Positions 50,501-61,217 of a stretch of DNA of 64,000 bases are shown piece after piece. Source of the DNA: Sphagnum compactum (lineage: Eukaryota; Bryophyta; Sphagnopsida; Sphagnales); assembly GCA_965153455.1 (NCBI GenBank), contig OZ234498.1, positions 12,524,001 through 12,588,000 on the forward strand, given 5' to 3'. The notes beneath the pieces were generated by a model. It did no database searches, was not told the DNA's origin, and saw nothing but the letters and a program-made list of their open reading frames with translations. The stretch's first letter is position 1. Every line of letters begins with the position of its first letter. The position numbers and the translations under genes are program-made.

Positions 50501-51368
50501 AAAGTCCAACAAGTACAAAAAAAAAACACCTTCACAGCTCAAGAAGGTACTGAACTAGAGAATCTGCTGGCAGGCAGGGGTTTTTTATTTTATTTTATTT
50601 TATATTTTTAATTTAATTTTTGATATAATTTAATGTAATATAATTTTTTAAAAATTTACCTGGCTAAATTTGGCCAGTGGGGTTTTAATTTTGTTTTTCA
50701 AAATGGCTGAAAATATATGTGTTTGTTTTTATTGGTTGCAAAAATTGCTCTATCACTAGAATGAACCCAAATGTATATATGGCTAATAATACATATTACA
50801 TATTTTTCAAATAGGTACTAATTTATAATGATGGCTTTTTTTTTTTTTTTCAATATTTATATTAAGGGTGGTCTTGTAGCTAAATTGACATAGTGTTAAG
50901 ATTAATATGGTGTTCCATGCCATACATAAGTTCTCCCTTCTTCAAATGTTAGCCATACTTACTTTGATGGCTTAGGGTGATTGGTTTGGGGATGCGTAAC
51001 TGAGAAGTTTTGCAAGGACTCAAGTGTCAGCTGCCCCATTTGGTTGTTGGTCTCAATTGACTTGCTTTGTCCTTTTAACAAGGTACTTTGTTCGGAACTA
51101 ACTTGCATTGCAAAAATTACCCCTAGCAAAATGCACCTCTCTAAAAAGAAAATTAAAAATAAAATAAAAAATAAAATAAAAAAATATATATCTCACATTC
51201 TCCCTCTTATTATGATTTTCTAACTATCCACACACATCTACCCCATTGCCACCAAGTGCCTTACCTACTTGCATGAAACCACTTATCTTGCCTATCTATG
51301 GTAGGTACCTACTTACATAGGTAATGTAAGGTGGAAATAGGGGGGTTTTTGTAAGATAGGCTATTATG
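46360..51368. other. gene-poor stretch
   Basis: No supportable gene. It contains a 13-bp-arm hairpin at 46567-46615 (ctacctacctact / agtaggtaggtag), a (GA)n microsatellite at about 47540-47568, four ATCTG units at about 48032-48053, an AGCCAAATTTGGCT palindrome at 49343-49356, and a copy of the CCCTCCAA...CACTAG motif at 50011-50042. Minus-strand open frames between 47081 and 47794 are in a less AT-rich block but show no family features. Confidence 0.45.
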
Positions 51369-52352
51369 TTACATACACTTGACAATGTGAATGAAATTGA
51401 GCATGCATATGAAATTAATCACATGGATGACATCATAGCATAGGGATGCAATTGATAAATTGGATATCATGGATGAAAATTTTCACATGGATGAAATCAA
51501 CAACATGGAATGATATGGCCATATGGATTAGTAGGTGAAATTTGGACACAAATGAAGCTCATTCCATGGATTAAATGCACAGTCCAAAGGGGCAAATGGG
51601 GGGTTGGAACGGCAACATCCCACCTTGCACCGGGCTACGCCTGAATGAAATTGTCAACATGGGTGGTACCTAATGATATGGATGAATGTGAAAAACAGAT
51701 GACATTGACAACACTGTTCACATTAATTATATAGAAAAGTTATTGATTATGTGAATCTCACTTTTGGAATGTACAAAAGCATGGAATAAAACATATGGAT
51801 GAAACTTGATTACATGAATGAAGTTGACCACATCTCATCGACTATTGAGAGATACAACCACTTGGAAGAAAATTCAATAACATGGATGGTGGTCACTATC
51901 ATCCATAATCTAATTTCATAGATGTTATTATTAAATTTCATCCATAGTATGGATGCTATGGATCATGTTATGGATGGTGATCATTATCATCCATGCTAAA
52001 TTGAATTTCATCCATGTGATATTGTTTGTTGTCCATGCAATTGTTCATGATTTTCACTTTGATTAATGTCAAATTTCATTTGTAGTGTGGAATTCCGTCC
52101 ATGAACAAAAGCTCATCCATGTGTTAAGATGCATATGTGTTATCAATTTCATCCATATGATACAATATCATTAATTTCATCCACAAGTATTAGTTTTTAT
52201 TCTCGTGATCAACGTTTATATTGTAAATCATATTATCCTCCATATCAAATTTTCATTCATGTGATCAAATTGCATTTTTATGTATTCAATTTCATCCATG
52301 ATACAATTTCACAAGTTTTATCCGCATGACACATCTTCATTGTCAACTTCAT
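51369..52352. repeat. 1-kb inverted array of degenerate short repeats (fold-back-like)
   Basis: The left half (about 51369-51900) repeats variants of CATGGATGAAATTGA at irregular spacings of roughly 20-30 bases. The right half (about 51925-52352) repeats the reverse complement, TTTCATCCATG, in the same manner. The two halves therefore form one large imperfect inverted repeat made of short tandem units. This architecture resembles fold-back (FB) transposons, whose long inverted ends are made of short direct repeats. Confidence 0.65.
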
Positions 52353-52452
52353 CCATGAACAGGTTTGGGGGGTGGGGGGAGGAGAGGGGGGGGATGAGAC
52401 AAGGTTTGGGAGAGATCTCATGGTGACAAACAAAAAAGAAAACAAATAAGGA

Positions 52453-52752
52453 GTATGTCACATTGTGGCCTTGCCATTTACATTAAAAAGTATCTTAAGG
52501 CAAAAGAAGAATTTCACCATGCCAAAATATGATCTTCAACAAATCCTCATAAAAAAACCAAAATCCTTCAAGATATTATAACTCTATTATAACTAATCTC
52601 AAGTTTCAACACAAGCCAAAATATCATCTTTCAAAAATCCTCATATAAAAAAATAGACCTAATATTATTACCTAGGGGCCTATAAAAATCCATTAAGCTA
52701 CTATACTCTATAATGAATCTAAACACAATATCCTTGCCTTGGTAGGCAAGGC
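52453..52752 (-). repeat. dispersed repeat family, copy 2
   Basis: Reverse-complement relative of 14576-14897. It ends at a near-perfect palindrome CTTGCCTTGGTAGGCAAG (52733-52750). Substitutions and small indels are scattered along its length, so the two insertions are old. Confidence 0.75.
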
Positions 52753-53124
52753 TAACAAATTACCTTCCTTAAAAGATAGAGTTGGTGGACAAAAGCTTTC
52801 TTGCTTCTTTTTCCCTGCCCACCCTTCTTCTTCACACTCCCCAACACCCCTCCTTGTGTCCCACACAACACACACACCCCTGGCTTTTTCTAGAGCTCAT
52901 CAATTCTTTAACCTCAAGGTGGCAAGTACAACATAAGTAAAGGAAGAAAAAAAAGGGGGGTACTTAAACCCTAAACCCTAATAAAGGAAGAGAGTGGGAA
53001 ATTCTAAATATGGCACCACCCATCATCTCCTAGCCTACCTACTTGATGAAACACAAAGAAAAATAACTCCTCATAAACCCTCCAACAAACAACAGGTGGC
53101 CATGATATGAGTTGCAGACAGCAG

Positions 53125-53161
<37 letters not shown>

Positions 53162-54171
53162 CCTTGTTGAAAGGATTGATGGCATGAAAGTGCAAAGACT
53201 TGTCAAGCACCTAATGCAATGGCAAAACCCTTGTTTCTCACTAGTACAGCCCAATGGATTTTTAATTATTTATTTATTTATATTTTTTAGGAAACTTGGT
53301 TTTTAAAGCCAAAGTGGCGATTGTCTATAATAAGGAAGGAAGCAGATGTAGAAAAAGTGGCGATCCTCCTCAGGAAGATTTAGTGAATTCTGGCTACAAT
53401 AAAACCCATAATATGAAGTGTAACAAAAAAAAACCCTAGCCAAAAATGAAAGGAATAACTGCTGGGCCCTATCCTTTCCCTTCTTCTATAGAGCGCACTT
53501 GAGCCTTTTTTCCCACTGTAGTTGCAGGTGGCCTTACATGAGGGAACCTGCTCCTTACGAAGGTACCTTACGGATGTACGGAGTGGCTTACACATTTGTA
53601 AGGGTACCTCTGTACGGCGACTGTAAATTTCCTTGTTCTTTCTTTGTGCCAGGCCATGCCCTGCTGTTGTGTAGGGCATAACCCTAGACTAACCCATGGT
53701 AAAGCACAAGGTGAACATTTTCACACACACCTAATAAATCATAATAAATAAACAAGGGAGGTATAATGCATGCGGTCTTCCGATCAAGGGCATTACCGGA
53801 AGAAGGGGGCCGTTATTAGGTGAGGCGAGAGTTGGGTTGGGCATGAGTTTGCTTCTGGTAATGCCTTCGATCGTGTGTGTGTGTGGAGGGTGAAGAAGAC
53901 TCATTTTTATTTTTGTTTCACCAATAAGATTATCCAAGAAATCACAAGGAAAATTGCCTACAAGGCTTTTAAAAAATACAAAAGATGATTGTGAAAAAAT
54001 GGGAAAAGAACCCTCCCAAAAATGAAAAATACTTCCCAGCTATGATGCCAAAAGAGCCCCTTCTCACAAACGAAAGGCCTCGGCATTTCTTGGAGGTCTT
54101 GAAAATTCCACTTTAGAATATGCCATCAAAATACACGAGAAACAAAACGTTTCGACAAAATCTTTACGCAT
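52753..54171. other. intergenic
   Basis: No gene is called. A (GA)n microsatellite lies at about 53128-53156. The rest includes a GC-richer patch near 53500-53690 with no recognisable open frame. Confidence 0.45.
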
Positions 54172-55205
54172 TTAAAGTGCCCTCCAAATACACTAGCAAA
54201 TTTCGGTGAGTGCCACAAGGAAGCCAAAGAAAGAAGGAACACACATGGAAGGGAATATACTTGGAGGAGAACAACATTACAACCTTAGAGATTGGTTAAG
54301 GTAACCCCCCTCACTCTCCAGCTTGCTTGAAGGTTCTACCCAGAACGGTTACCGGTTCCAGTACTAGTTGTAGTTGGTTGGGTCCGGTTACTAGTGGCTT
54401 CGGTCACTGGTGCCTCTTGTTTGTTGTCCCGTGATAAAGGGTGGAGAATCCCATGTGGACTGGGCTGGTCTTCTTCTTCTTCTTCTTCTTGACAACAGCA
54501 ACTGCAGTGTGAGAAGGAGCTTGTTGCAGTTGGTCGTCGTCGTCGTCGTCGTCGACGCTGTCGCTCTCGTCTCCTCTCATCTGCCGCTGCTCCCTTTGAC
54601 GCGCGGTTTCTCTCCTGGAGTTTCATCGCTTGCTGCGTGTCTGGATTCTGTACTCAACAAGGCGTCTGCAGACTCGGCATTGTCGAAAGCTTTCGACTCT
54701 GGTGGTGGTGGTGGTGTTTTTTTTTTTTTTTTTGTCTTCTCGCTCTCTTCTCGTCTTCTTCTCTTTTTGGGTGAGCAAACGATCCAAAGCTTCACGTCCT
54801 TTCTTCCTCTCATCACTGTCGAACTCTCTGTCTCTTTCTCTCTCTGTCAGTGTATATGCATTCTGAGTACTTTTTTGTTTTGTAAGCCTTCTACAAACGA
54901 AGGTGAAGGTAGCTGATCTAGTTATGTGCATTGCTGTAGGGAGTTTTGTGGTAGTTAGCTAGAAAGCTTGGCCTTTGGCTGCACAGCTTGAGTTTTTTTT
55001 GTTGTCGAGTCTACGTTGGTTTTGTTGTCGCTTGCTTGCTTGCTCGCTGCTGCACTGTTGTTGCACGCTGCAGATCAGTACTCGTGTACTACTACTGCAG
55101 TTCATGGGAGGAGGAGCTTAAAGGTCCAAGTGTTTTGTGAGAGGAGAAGGAAGCGTCGAGCAACAACAGCTGATGTGTTGGTTGCGTGCGTTGCAGGCAA
55201 GAGAG
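54172..55205 (+). promoter_or_regulatory. upstream region and leader of pectin methylesterase B
   Basis: It begins with a copy of the dispersed CCCTCCAAATACACTAG motif (54176-54196). From about 54400 to 55200 the sequence is T/C/G-rich with CGT and GGT triplet runs (54535-54556, 54699-54716) and a T run at 54717-54733. Long open frames on both strands in this stretch are low-complexity. An acceptor-like GCGTTGCAG lies at 55188-55196, ten bases before the start codon, so the leader may be spliced. Confidence 0.4.
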
Positions 55206-58200
55206 ATGGCTCCAGGCCGGGCGACGAATTACAGGAATCAGTATGGTGTAGTCTGGTGCGTCGTTGTCCTCGCCATGATGCTTCAGCTTCTTGTGGCCTT
55301 GTCTGCAAACGTGGTTGCAAGCTCTCAAGCAGAGGATGCCGCATCTGAAATTGCAGCAAACAACGACCAGTTCACTCAATGGCTGCAAGCCATGGCGGAA
55401 ACATCCGACTCCGACGACGAAGCTACGGATTCTGGCAACAACGACAAAAACTTCTCGAATCTAGCTGCATCCTCGGGACATGCGAGAACCGACAACAAAG
55501 CCCACAAGAGATCTAAGCATTCAGCTCGATCCTCCGGTTCTCACAGCAGCAAAGGAAGCAAGACGAAGGAAAACTACGACAGTATCGGCGTTCTGCCACC
55601 GCCCACAGGGAAGCCAGTGAAGATCACTGTGAGCAAACATGGCAAGGGAGACTACAAGACCATCAATGAAGCTCTCAACTCCATCAAGCCGAATGCTAAA
55701 CACAGGACAATCATCAAGATCAAAGCTGGTGTTTACAAGTATGTGATGACGGGCAGCGAGCAGGCTCAGCTTGCTCGCTCTGCACTTACTCTGCTGCTGC
55801 TTGCTGCTATATCTTCTTGGTTTGTGCAGTTTGACTTGTCTGTGGGTTCAACTTGAGAAGCTTCTCCTAATCGCATCCTAGTCCCATCCCATGAGTTCTA
55901 GTCGAGGAGCTTGTCCTAGTCCCATCCCATGAGCTCAACTTGAGGAGCTTGTTGTAGTTCCATCCTGTGAGCTCAACTTGAGGAGCTCATTCTAGTCCCA
56001 TCCAGTCCCATCCCATGACCACAACTTGAGGAGCTTGTCCTAATCCCATCTAGCCTCATCCTGGGAGCTCAACTTGAGGAGCTTTTCCTAGTCTCATCCT
56101 AGAGCTCTAAAGCCAGGACATGGATGTCAAGCTCTCACACTCTAATGAAGTTCTAGCTAGTGGATCTTCTTCTGATCAAAGCTTTCTAATTGATGTACAT
56201 TCATCACTTTTGCAGGGAAAAGGTGACCATCAACTCAACCCAACCATACATAACACTTTTGGGAGCAGGCATGAATCAGACCATAATTACTTGGGGAGAT
56301 GTCGCTGGTGACTTTGATGACTCTGATGTCCTTCTCAAGACTTTTCGCAGTGCAACTGTTGGGATCAACTCCGAGTGGTTCATTGCCAAAGGAATTCAGT
56401 TCAGGGTAAGTAAATGAACCCAGATCACCCTCCCCTTCCTTTACTGTCTCTCTCAGTCTTGCATCTTTACCACCCTTACAGATAGCTACATCTTTACATC
56501 TAGATTGATTCTCAGCATGCTTCAGCATTTCCAGAACCTGCAGGCATTGTGTGTGCACCCATTGCAGCTTTCTTACTCAGCTGGATAGATCTCAAATTCC
56601 AGCATAAGATTGGATTTTTGTCTCGGTTTTGAAGCTGCTGCAGCTGAGCTTACCTTACCTTCGGGGAAGTAGCAGCAGCAGCTTGGAAGTTGAAGATGTG
56701 AATTTTCTTTTCTGGGGTTTCAAGGGTCTGATGTCTGATATCATATGATCCATGGTTTTCTTTTTTTGTGTTCAGAACTCAGCTCCGCAACCTGCACCTG
56801 GTGCAATCTTGAAGCAAGCTGTTGCAATGCGAATTTCAGCAGACAGAGCTGCATTCTACAACTGCTCGTTTTATGGATATCAGGTGATTGTTGAATCTCT
56901 GCCCCCAGAACACACACAAATTCCATTTTTTGTTTCTGTTTTTCTCTGTCACTGACATGCATCCCACCCTTGCAGCAGCAGCAGCAGCAGATAACAAAGT
57001 TAAATTGATATTATGTAATATGTGTTGTTGCTGCAAATCATGGATTCTGAAATCCTCTCTTTCTTCTCCATCAATACTTGCTTGCTTGTGTCTCCTGCAT
57101 GTGGAATTTTTTGTGCTTGTGTCTCTTTCATGTAGTTTTTTGTGCTTATATTTCTCTCATGTGAAGTTTTCTTGTGCTTGTGTCTCATGGGGGATTTTTT
57201 TGTTTTTTTCTTGGTTGGGTGGACATCATCAGGATACTCTGTATGATCACAGAGGACGGCATTATTTCGAGAACAGTTTGATTGCAGGTTCTATTGATTT
57301 CATATTCGGCAATGGGCGCTCTTTGTACAGGGTATGTATGTATGATCTTCAAATTGAGTAATACACCACAATGTTCTATTTGCTACAAAGACCTCTCCTT
57401 CTTCTTCTACATTCCTCCTTCAAAGAACATAACCCAAGTTGCAGAAATCTCACTTTACAGATTCAGACCTCTCGTCCTCCTTCAACAATTCACAAAGATA
57501 TTTTGAAGAACATAACCCCAAGTTGCAGAAATGATGAGATTTGTCTCTTCAGCAACAGCAATTATTATATCTGAGGAGGGACTGACTTGAGTGACTTATT
57601 GCGTTGGGTTGGACAGAATTGCCATCTTCTGGAAGTCGCAGATTCCTTTGGTTCACTTGCTGCACAGAAGAGAAATGAATCTCGAATGCACACAGGTTTC
57701 GCATTCTTAGATTGCAAGGTAGATGGAACAGGAATCCAGATATTCTTGGGTCGCGCATGGGGTAACTTCTCCCGCACGGTTTATGCCTACACATATATGA
57801 ATGACATTATATATTCTGGTGGCTGGAGTGACTTTGGCTTCCCACAACGTGATCAGTAAGTAGTCTCTCTGTTCTTGGCCCTGGAACATGATGGCTGTGC
57901 TTTCATGCCATTGTTTTATTGTCAGCAACTCTAGCGTCATGCCTTCTGAAATATTATTTTGGTGAGTTGATGAATCATAAATTACGGTATTACAATTGGA
58001 TTGTTGTGTATCTCTTTTGACATTTCTGTTGTGTTTCTTTGGGTTTGTTGAACAGTGAGGTCTTTTTTGGGCAGTACAAGTGTTGGGGCCCAGGGGCTAA
58101 CACAACCCAAAGAGTACCATGGGCGTATGACCTAACACCTGCACAGGCGAAGCCATTTCTGTCTGTGAATTTTATTAATGGCAAAAGCTGGTTGAAGAGC

Positions 58201-58227
58201 TACCTCAAGACACCCAAATATACATGA
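55206..58227 (+). CDS. pectin methylesterase B, signal-anchored, no PMEI domain
   Basis: Carbohydrate esterase family 8 pectin methylesterase acting on cell-wall pectin. Exons are 55206-55738, 56216-56405, 56776-56883, 57233-57331, 57617-57855 and 58056-58227, all in phase and with GT-AG borders, giving 446 residues. Residues 15-36 are hydrophobic (signal peptide or anchor). Residues 60-128 are a Ser/Asp/Lys-rich linker with no PMEI fold. The enzyme follows: [19 protein letters not shown], Gln255 (KQAVAMR), Gln277 and Asp278 (YQDTLYD), Asp299 (IDFIFGNG), [12 protein letters not shown], and Arg356 and Trp358 (FLGRAWG). The ATG at 55206 is chosen for its fit to the signal sequence; an upstream in-frame GTG or ATG would add residues. 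Four intron positions are shared with pectin methylesterase A. The first intron contains a minisatellite. Confidence 0.93.
55849..56107 (+). repeat. six-unit minisatellite in the first intron of pectin methylesterase B
   Basis: Units of about 38-49 bp repeat the order CTCAACTTGAGGAGCTT, GTCCTAGTCCCATCC, CATGAG. CTCAACTTGAG inside each unit is itself palindromic. Units vary in length through an extra CATCCAGTCC-type insertion. The array lies wholly inside the intron at 55739-56215. Confidence 0.8.
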
Positions 58228-59915
58228 CATTGTGGTGAATGCCCCCAAGTTTCAGAAACCCTTCTGAAGATAACTTCAGACACAGGTCCTTCAGTAAAGA
58301 CGAATGGCATCTCATGAGCTGCCAATGGCATACACTCATGGGTTGTACAATGACGTTGAGTCAGATCACGGAGTGAAAGAAAAAGCTTGTTTTCCACAAC
58401 AAACAGTAGATGAGAGAAAAGACATTCACTATTTGTTAGAAACTCTTTTTAAGACAAAAAAGGAAGAGTATTTATTTCTGAGTGAAGTTCTCATTTTGCT
58501 GCAGCACCTTCAAGGTAACAGATTTAATTTTGCACCTTCAAGGGTCTGTTTCATCAGGTTGATTTAATTTTGCATTTTGGTCAAGGGAAGATTTTTTTCA
58601 AGTCTGGTGCATTTCATTACAGTTGTGCCAGCACATTGAATAATTTTTTGGGTACTACTTTTTTTCTCTTCAAAATAAAAAAAATCTCTTATTCTTCTGT
58701 ACTTCTTCTAATGGGTTTTGCATTTTTCTGATTTTGGCTCCATGCAATATGCAAAACGCTGCTCCCGTAACTTTTGCAGTAGTATGGATTCAAGTCATTG
58801 TATTTGGTTCCAGGAATTGAGCTGTTTGTGGCCAACTTCTGTGCAAGGAATTTTTCTCACAGAATTTGATGAGATTTCCTTCGGGATCAAATCAGTAGGC
58901 TTCCATTCTCAAATACTTCCAACATGGGATTTTTCATTGTCAGCAATTGCAATTGAAAGTCTACTGGGTAGATGAAGTTTACAGACAGTACAAATGGGTG
59001 GATACTTGTACTTACATCCTGTGGGAAATTTGTTTTCACATGTCAATCAGCCTTATAAGGTAGTTGAGGTCATGTGAAGTTCCTATACATTGCTAAGGCA
59101 GCCGCTGCTCCTTTAACATTTCTTGAAATTTTTAACAAAGTCCTCAGAGATCTGAGTTATATACCAAGTTGCACTCTGCTGTCCAAAACAATTACCAAGA
59201 AGAAGGTTCATATTATTGGTATTTTACCAAGTTGACTGAAAATCTGGAGATAGAAAACCCTGGAGACATGAGCACATTAAGATGTATGAAGTGCAATTGA
59301 CATTAGCATGTTTGGAAATTGAAAATACAAACACAGGCAGAGAAAAATGTATAAGAAAACCTCGAAGAATACGGAAAACAAAATGCTCATAGTCATGGAT
59401 TAACAAGTTGGAGCATGAGAATGAGACACAAATTCTACCATCTGCACCTTTTGCTTGCATACATCCAGGATCACCATTTATCAAGAATCCATTTTCCTCA
59501 GCTTCTCACCAGACAAAATACTCCTCATACCACACTGGATCTATTTCAATTAGGATAAACACTTCTGGGATCCTCACCAAGAAAATCATGTGTTTTTTCT
59601 GAAGATTTTAAATAGCCAGTATTCAAAATAAAATTCATAAAAAAGCAAGCCGGATTTCTGTACATGGTGTTCAAGTAGGGTAGCCAAAAGATTGAAGGAT
59701 GTTCCAAAAAAAACCATGACTTTCGTATTTTTCTTATAGCCAAATTTGGCTAAACTTCTTCCTGTGGATGATCGTCATCATGGTGTCGTGATGCCGGAGG
59801 AAGAAGAGAGCTTATCACAAACTCCCCAACAAGCTGCGCGATTTCCTCCAGCAAGAACTGGTCTTGCAAGTGAGAAGAGGTTTGAGATTTTTGCAGGAGT
59901 TCCAGAGCTGTGAAA
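58228..59915. other. intergenic between pectin methylesterase B and the DJ-1-like gene
   Basis: No gene is called. An AGCCAAATTTGGCT palindrome lies at 59738-59751, about 165 bp before the DJ-1-like start codon. Confidence 0.5.
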
Positions 59916-61177
59916 ATGGAGAAGGGGAAGATTCTACAGGTGGCCATGCCCATCTTCAAGGGGATGACAGCATTGGATTTCGTGGGTCCTTACGAGGTGC
60001 TGAATTGTTTGCCCAATGTGAAGGTAGTCTTTGTGAGCCATAGTGTGGGACTTTACACTGATCTCGGCACGCTCACCGTCCAAGCCACTGCCTCTTTTGA
60101 CCAGGTAGGTACACATATTGATATACCTGTTTTGTCTTTGCAAAATCTCTGTACTCTGAATGCGAGAAGAAGGAATGGAAACTGGAATGAATTTTGTGGG
60201 CACAAGAATTTGAGTGATTCAAGGGGTTGGATGTGATGGGTATGGAGACGTAGGTGCCAAAACCTGACATAGTGGTGGTTCCTGGAGGCGTTGGCACTCG
60301 TGCCCTTTTAGAAGATGAGGCCATCTTAGAATGGCTGCGCAAGGTATATCTATGTCTGTCGCTCATGAGTTCCTCCTCCTCTTTGGAAATGGCATCAAGA
60401 GCTTAGTGATTTTCAGGAGTGGAATTAGTGGGTCACCATTGTTTGCAAGTGATGATGGGTTTCTGTTCTTCATTGCTCTGCTGTGGGCTAAAGAGAAAAA
60501 CTTCTAATCCAGAAGAGTATTGAACTGTGGGGTCTCATTCCTGTTCTGGTTTTGTGTTAAGGGTTTAGGGTTGACCTGTGATGGAATTTCAGGTGAGTGC
60601 CTATTTTGTGATGGGAATTTGATCTGAATTTTGCACTTTGCATGTGTGATCATGATGATGACAAGGTGCATGAAACAAGCTTATACACAACGTCTGTATG
60701 TACTGGTTCTCTCCTCCTTGCTGCTGCTGGTCTGCTCAATGGACTAGAAGCAACAACCCACTGGAATGCTTTTGACTTGCTCGCAAGCCTTGGTGCAAAG
60801 CCTGTCAAGGCCAGAGTTGTTCAGCAGGTATTTCTTTGGGACGAAACCCTAAACCCTAAATGCTGAAGTAATTTGGGAGAAAACCGAAACCCTTAGTCTA
60901 ATCTTTTTAACCTTGTTGTATGGGGATTTTTGTGGTTGGTGGGAAGGGCAAAATCATCACAGCAGCTGGTGTCTCATCTGGAATTGACATGGCTCTTGAG
61001 CTTGCAGCTTTGATAACTGATGAAACTACAGCCAAAGCTGTGCAGCTGTATATTGAGTATGACCCGCAACCTCCATTTGACTGTGGGAGTCCCGATAAAG
61101 CTGGGCCCGAAGTTTTGTCAAGGCTAGGACCCATGCTCATAGCAGAACTACACTATTCGCAGAACTCAAGTGAGTGA
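59916..61177 (+). CDS. DJ-1/PfpI family protein, isonitrile hydratase-like
   Basis: Single-domain member of the DJ-1/PfpI (class I glutamine amidotransferase-like) superfamily. Exons are 59916-60104, 60254-60343, 60666-60827 and 60947-61177, all phase 0, giving 223 residues, the normal size for one domain. Visible landmarks are [19 protein letters not shown] with Asp21, PDIVVVPGG at the 66-74 strand and loop, the nucleophile elbow [15 protein letters not shown] with Cys105, ATTHW at 122-126, and [21 protein letters not shown]. This set resembles bacterial isonitrile hydratase (InhA), in which an Asp near residue 17 and a Cys near residue 101 are catalytic; both have counterparts here. Plant DJ-1 proteins are usually two-domain tandem proteins, so a single-domain copy is notable. 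Substrate is unproven. The last acceptor (GGGAAG|GGC) is the only one that keeps frame. Confidence 0.88.
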
Positions 61178-61211
61178 GCAAATTTGATGTAAGTCCCTAC
61201 CATACTTTGTC

Positions 61212-61217
61212 AATAAA
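61212..61217 (+). terminator. poly(A) signal of the DJ-1-like gene
   Basis: AATAAA 35 bases after the stop codon. Confidence 0.5.

Noticed and set aside
54336-54931. Open frames up to 168 codons on both strands
   Set aside because: Triplet-repeat and homopolymer composition upstream of pectin methylesterase B; a leader region is more likely.
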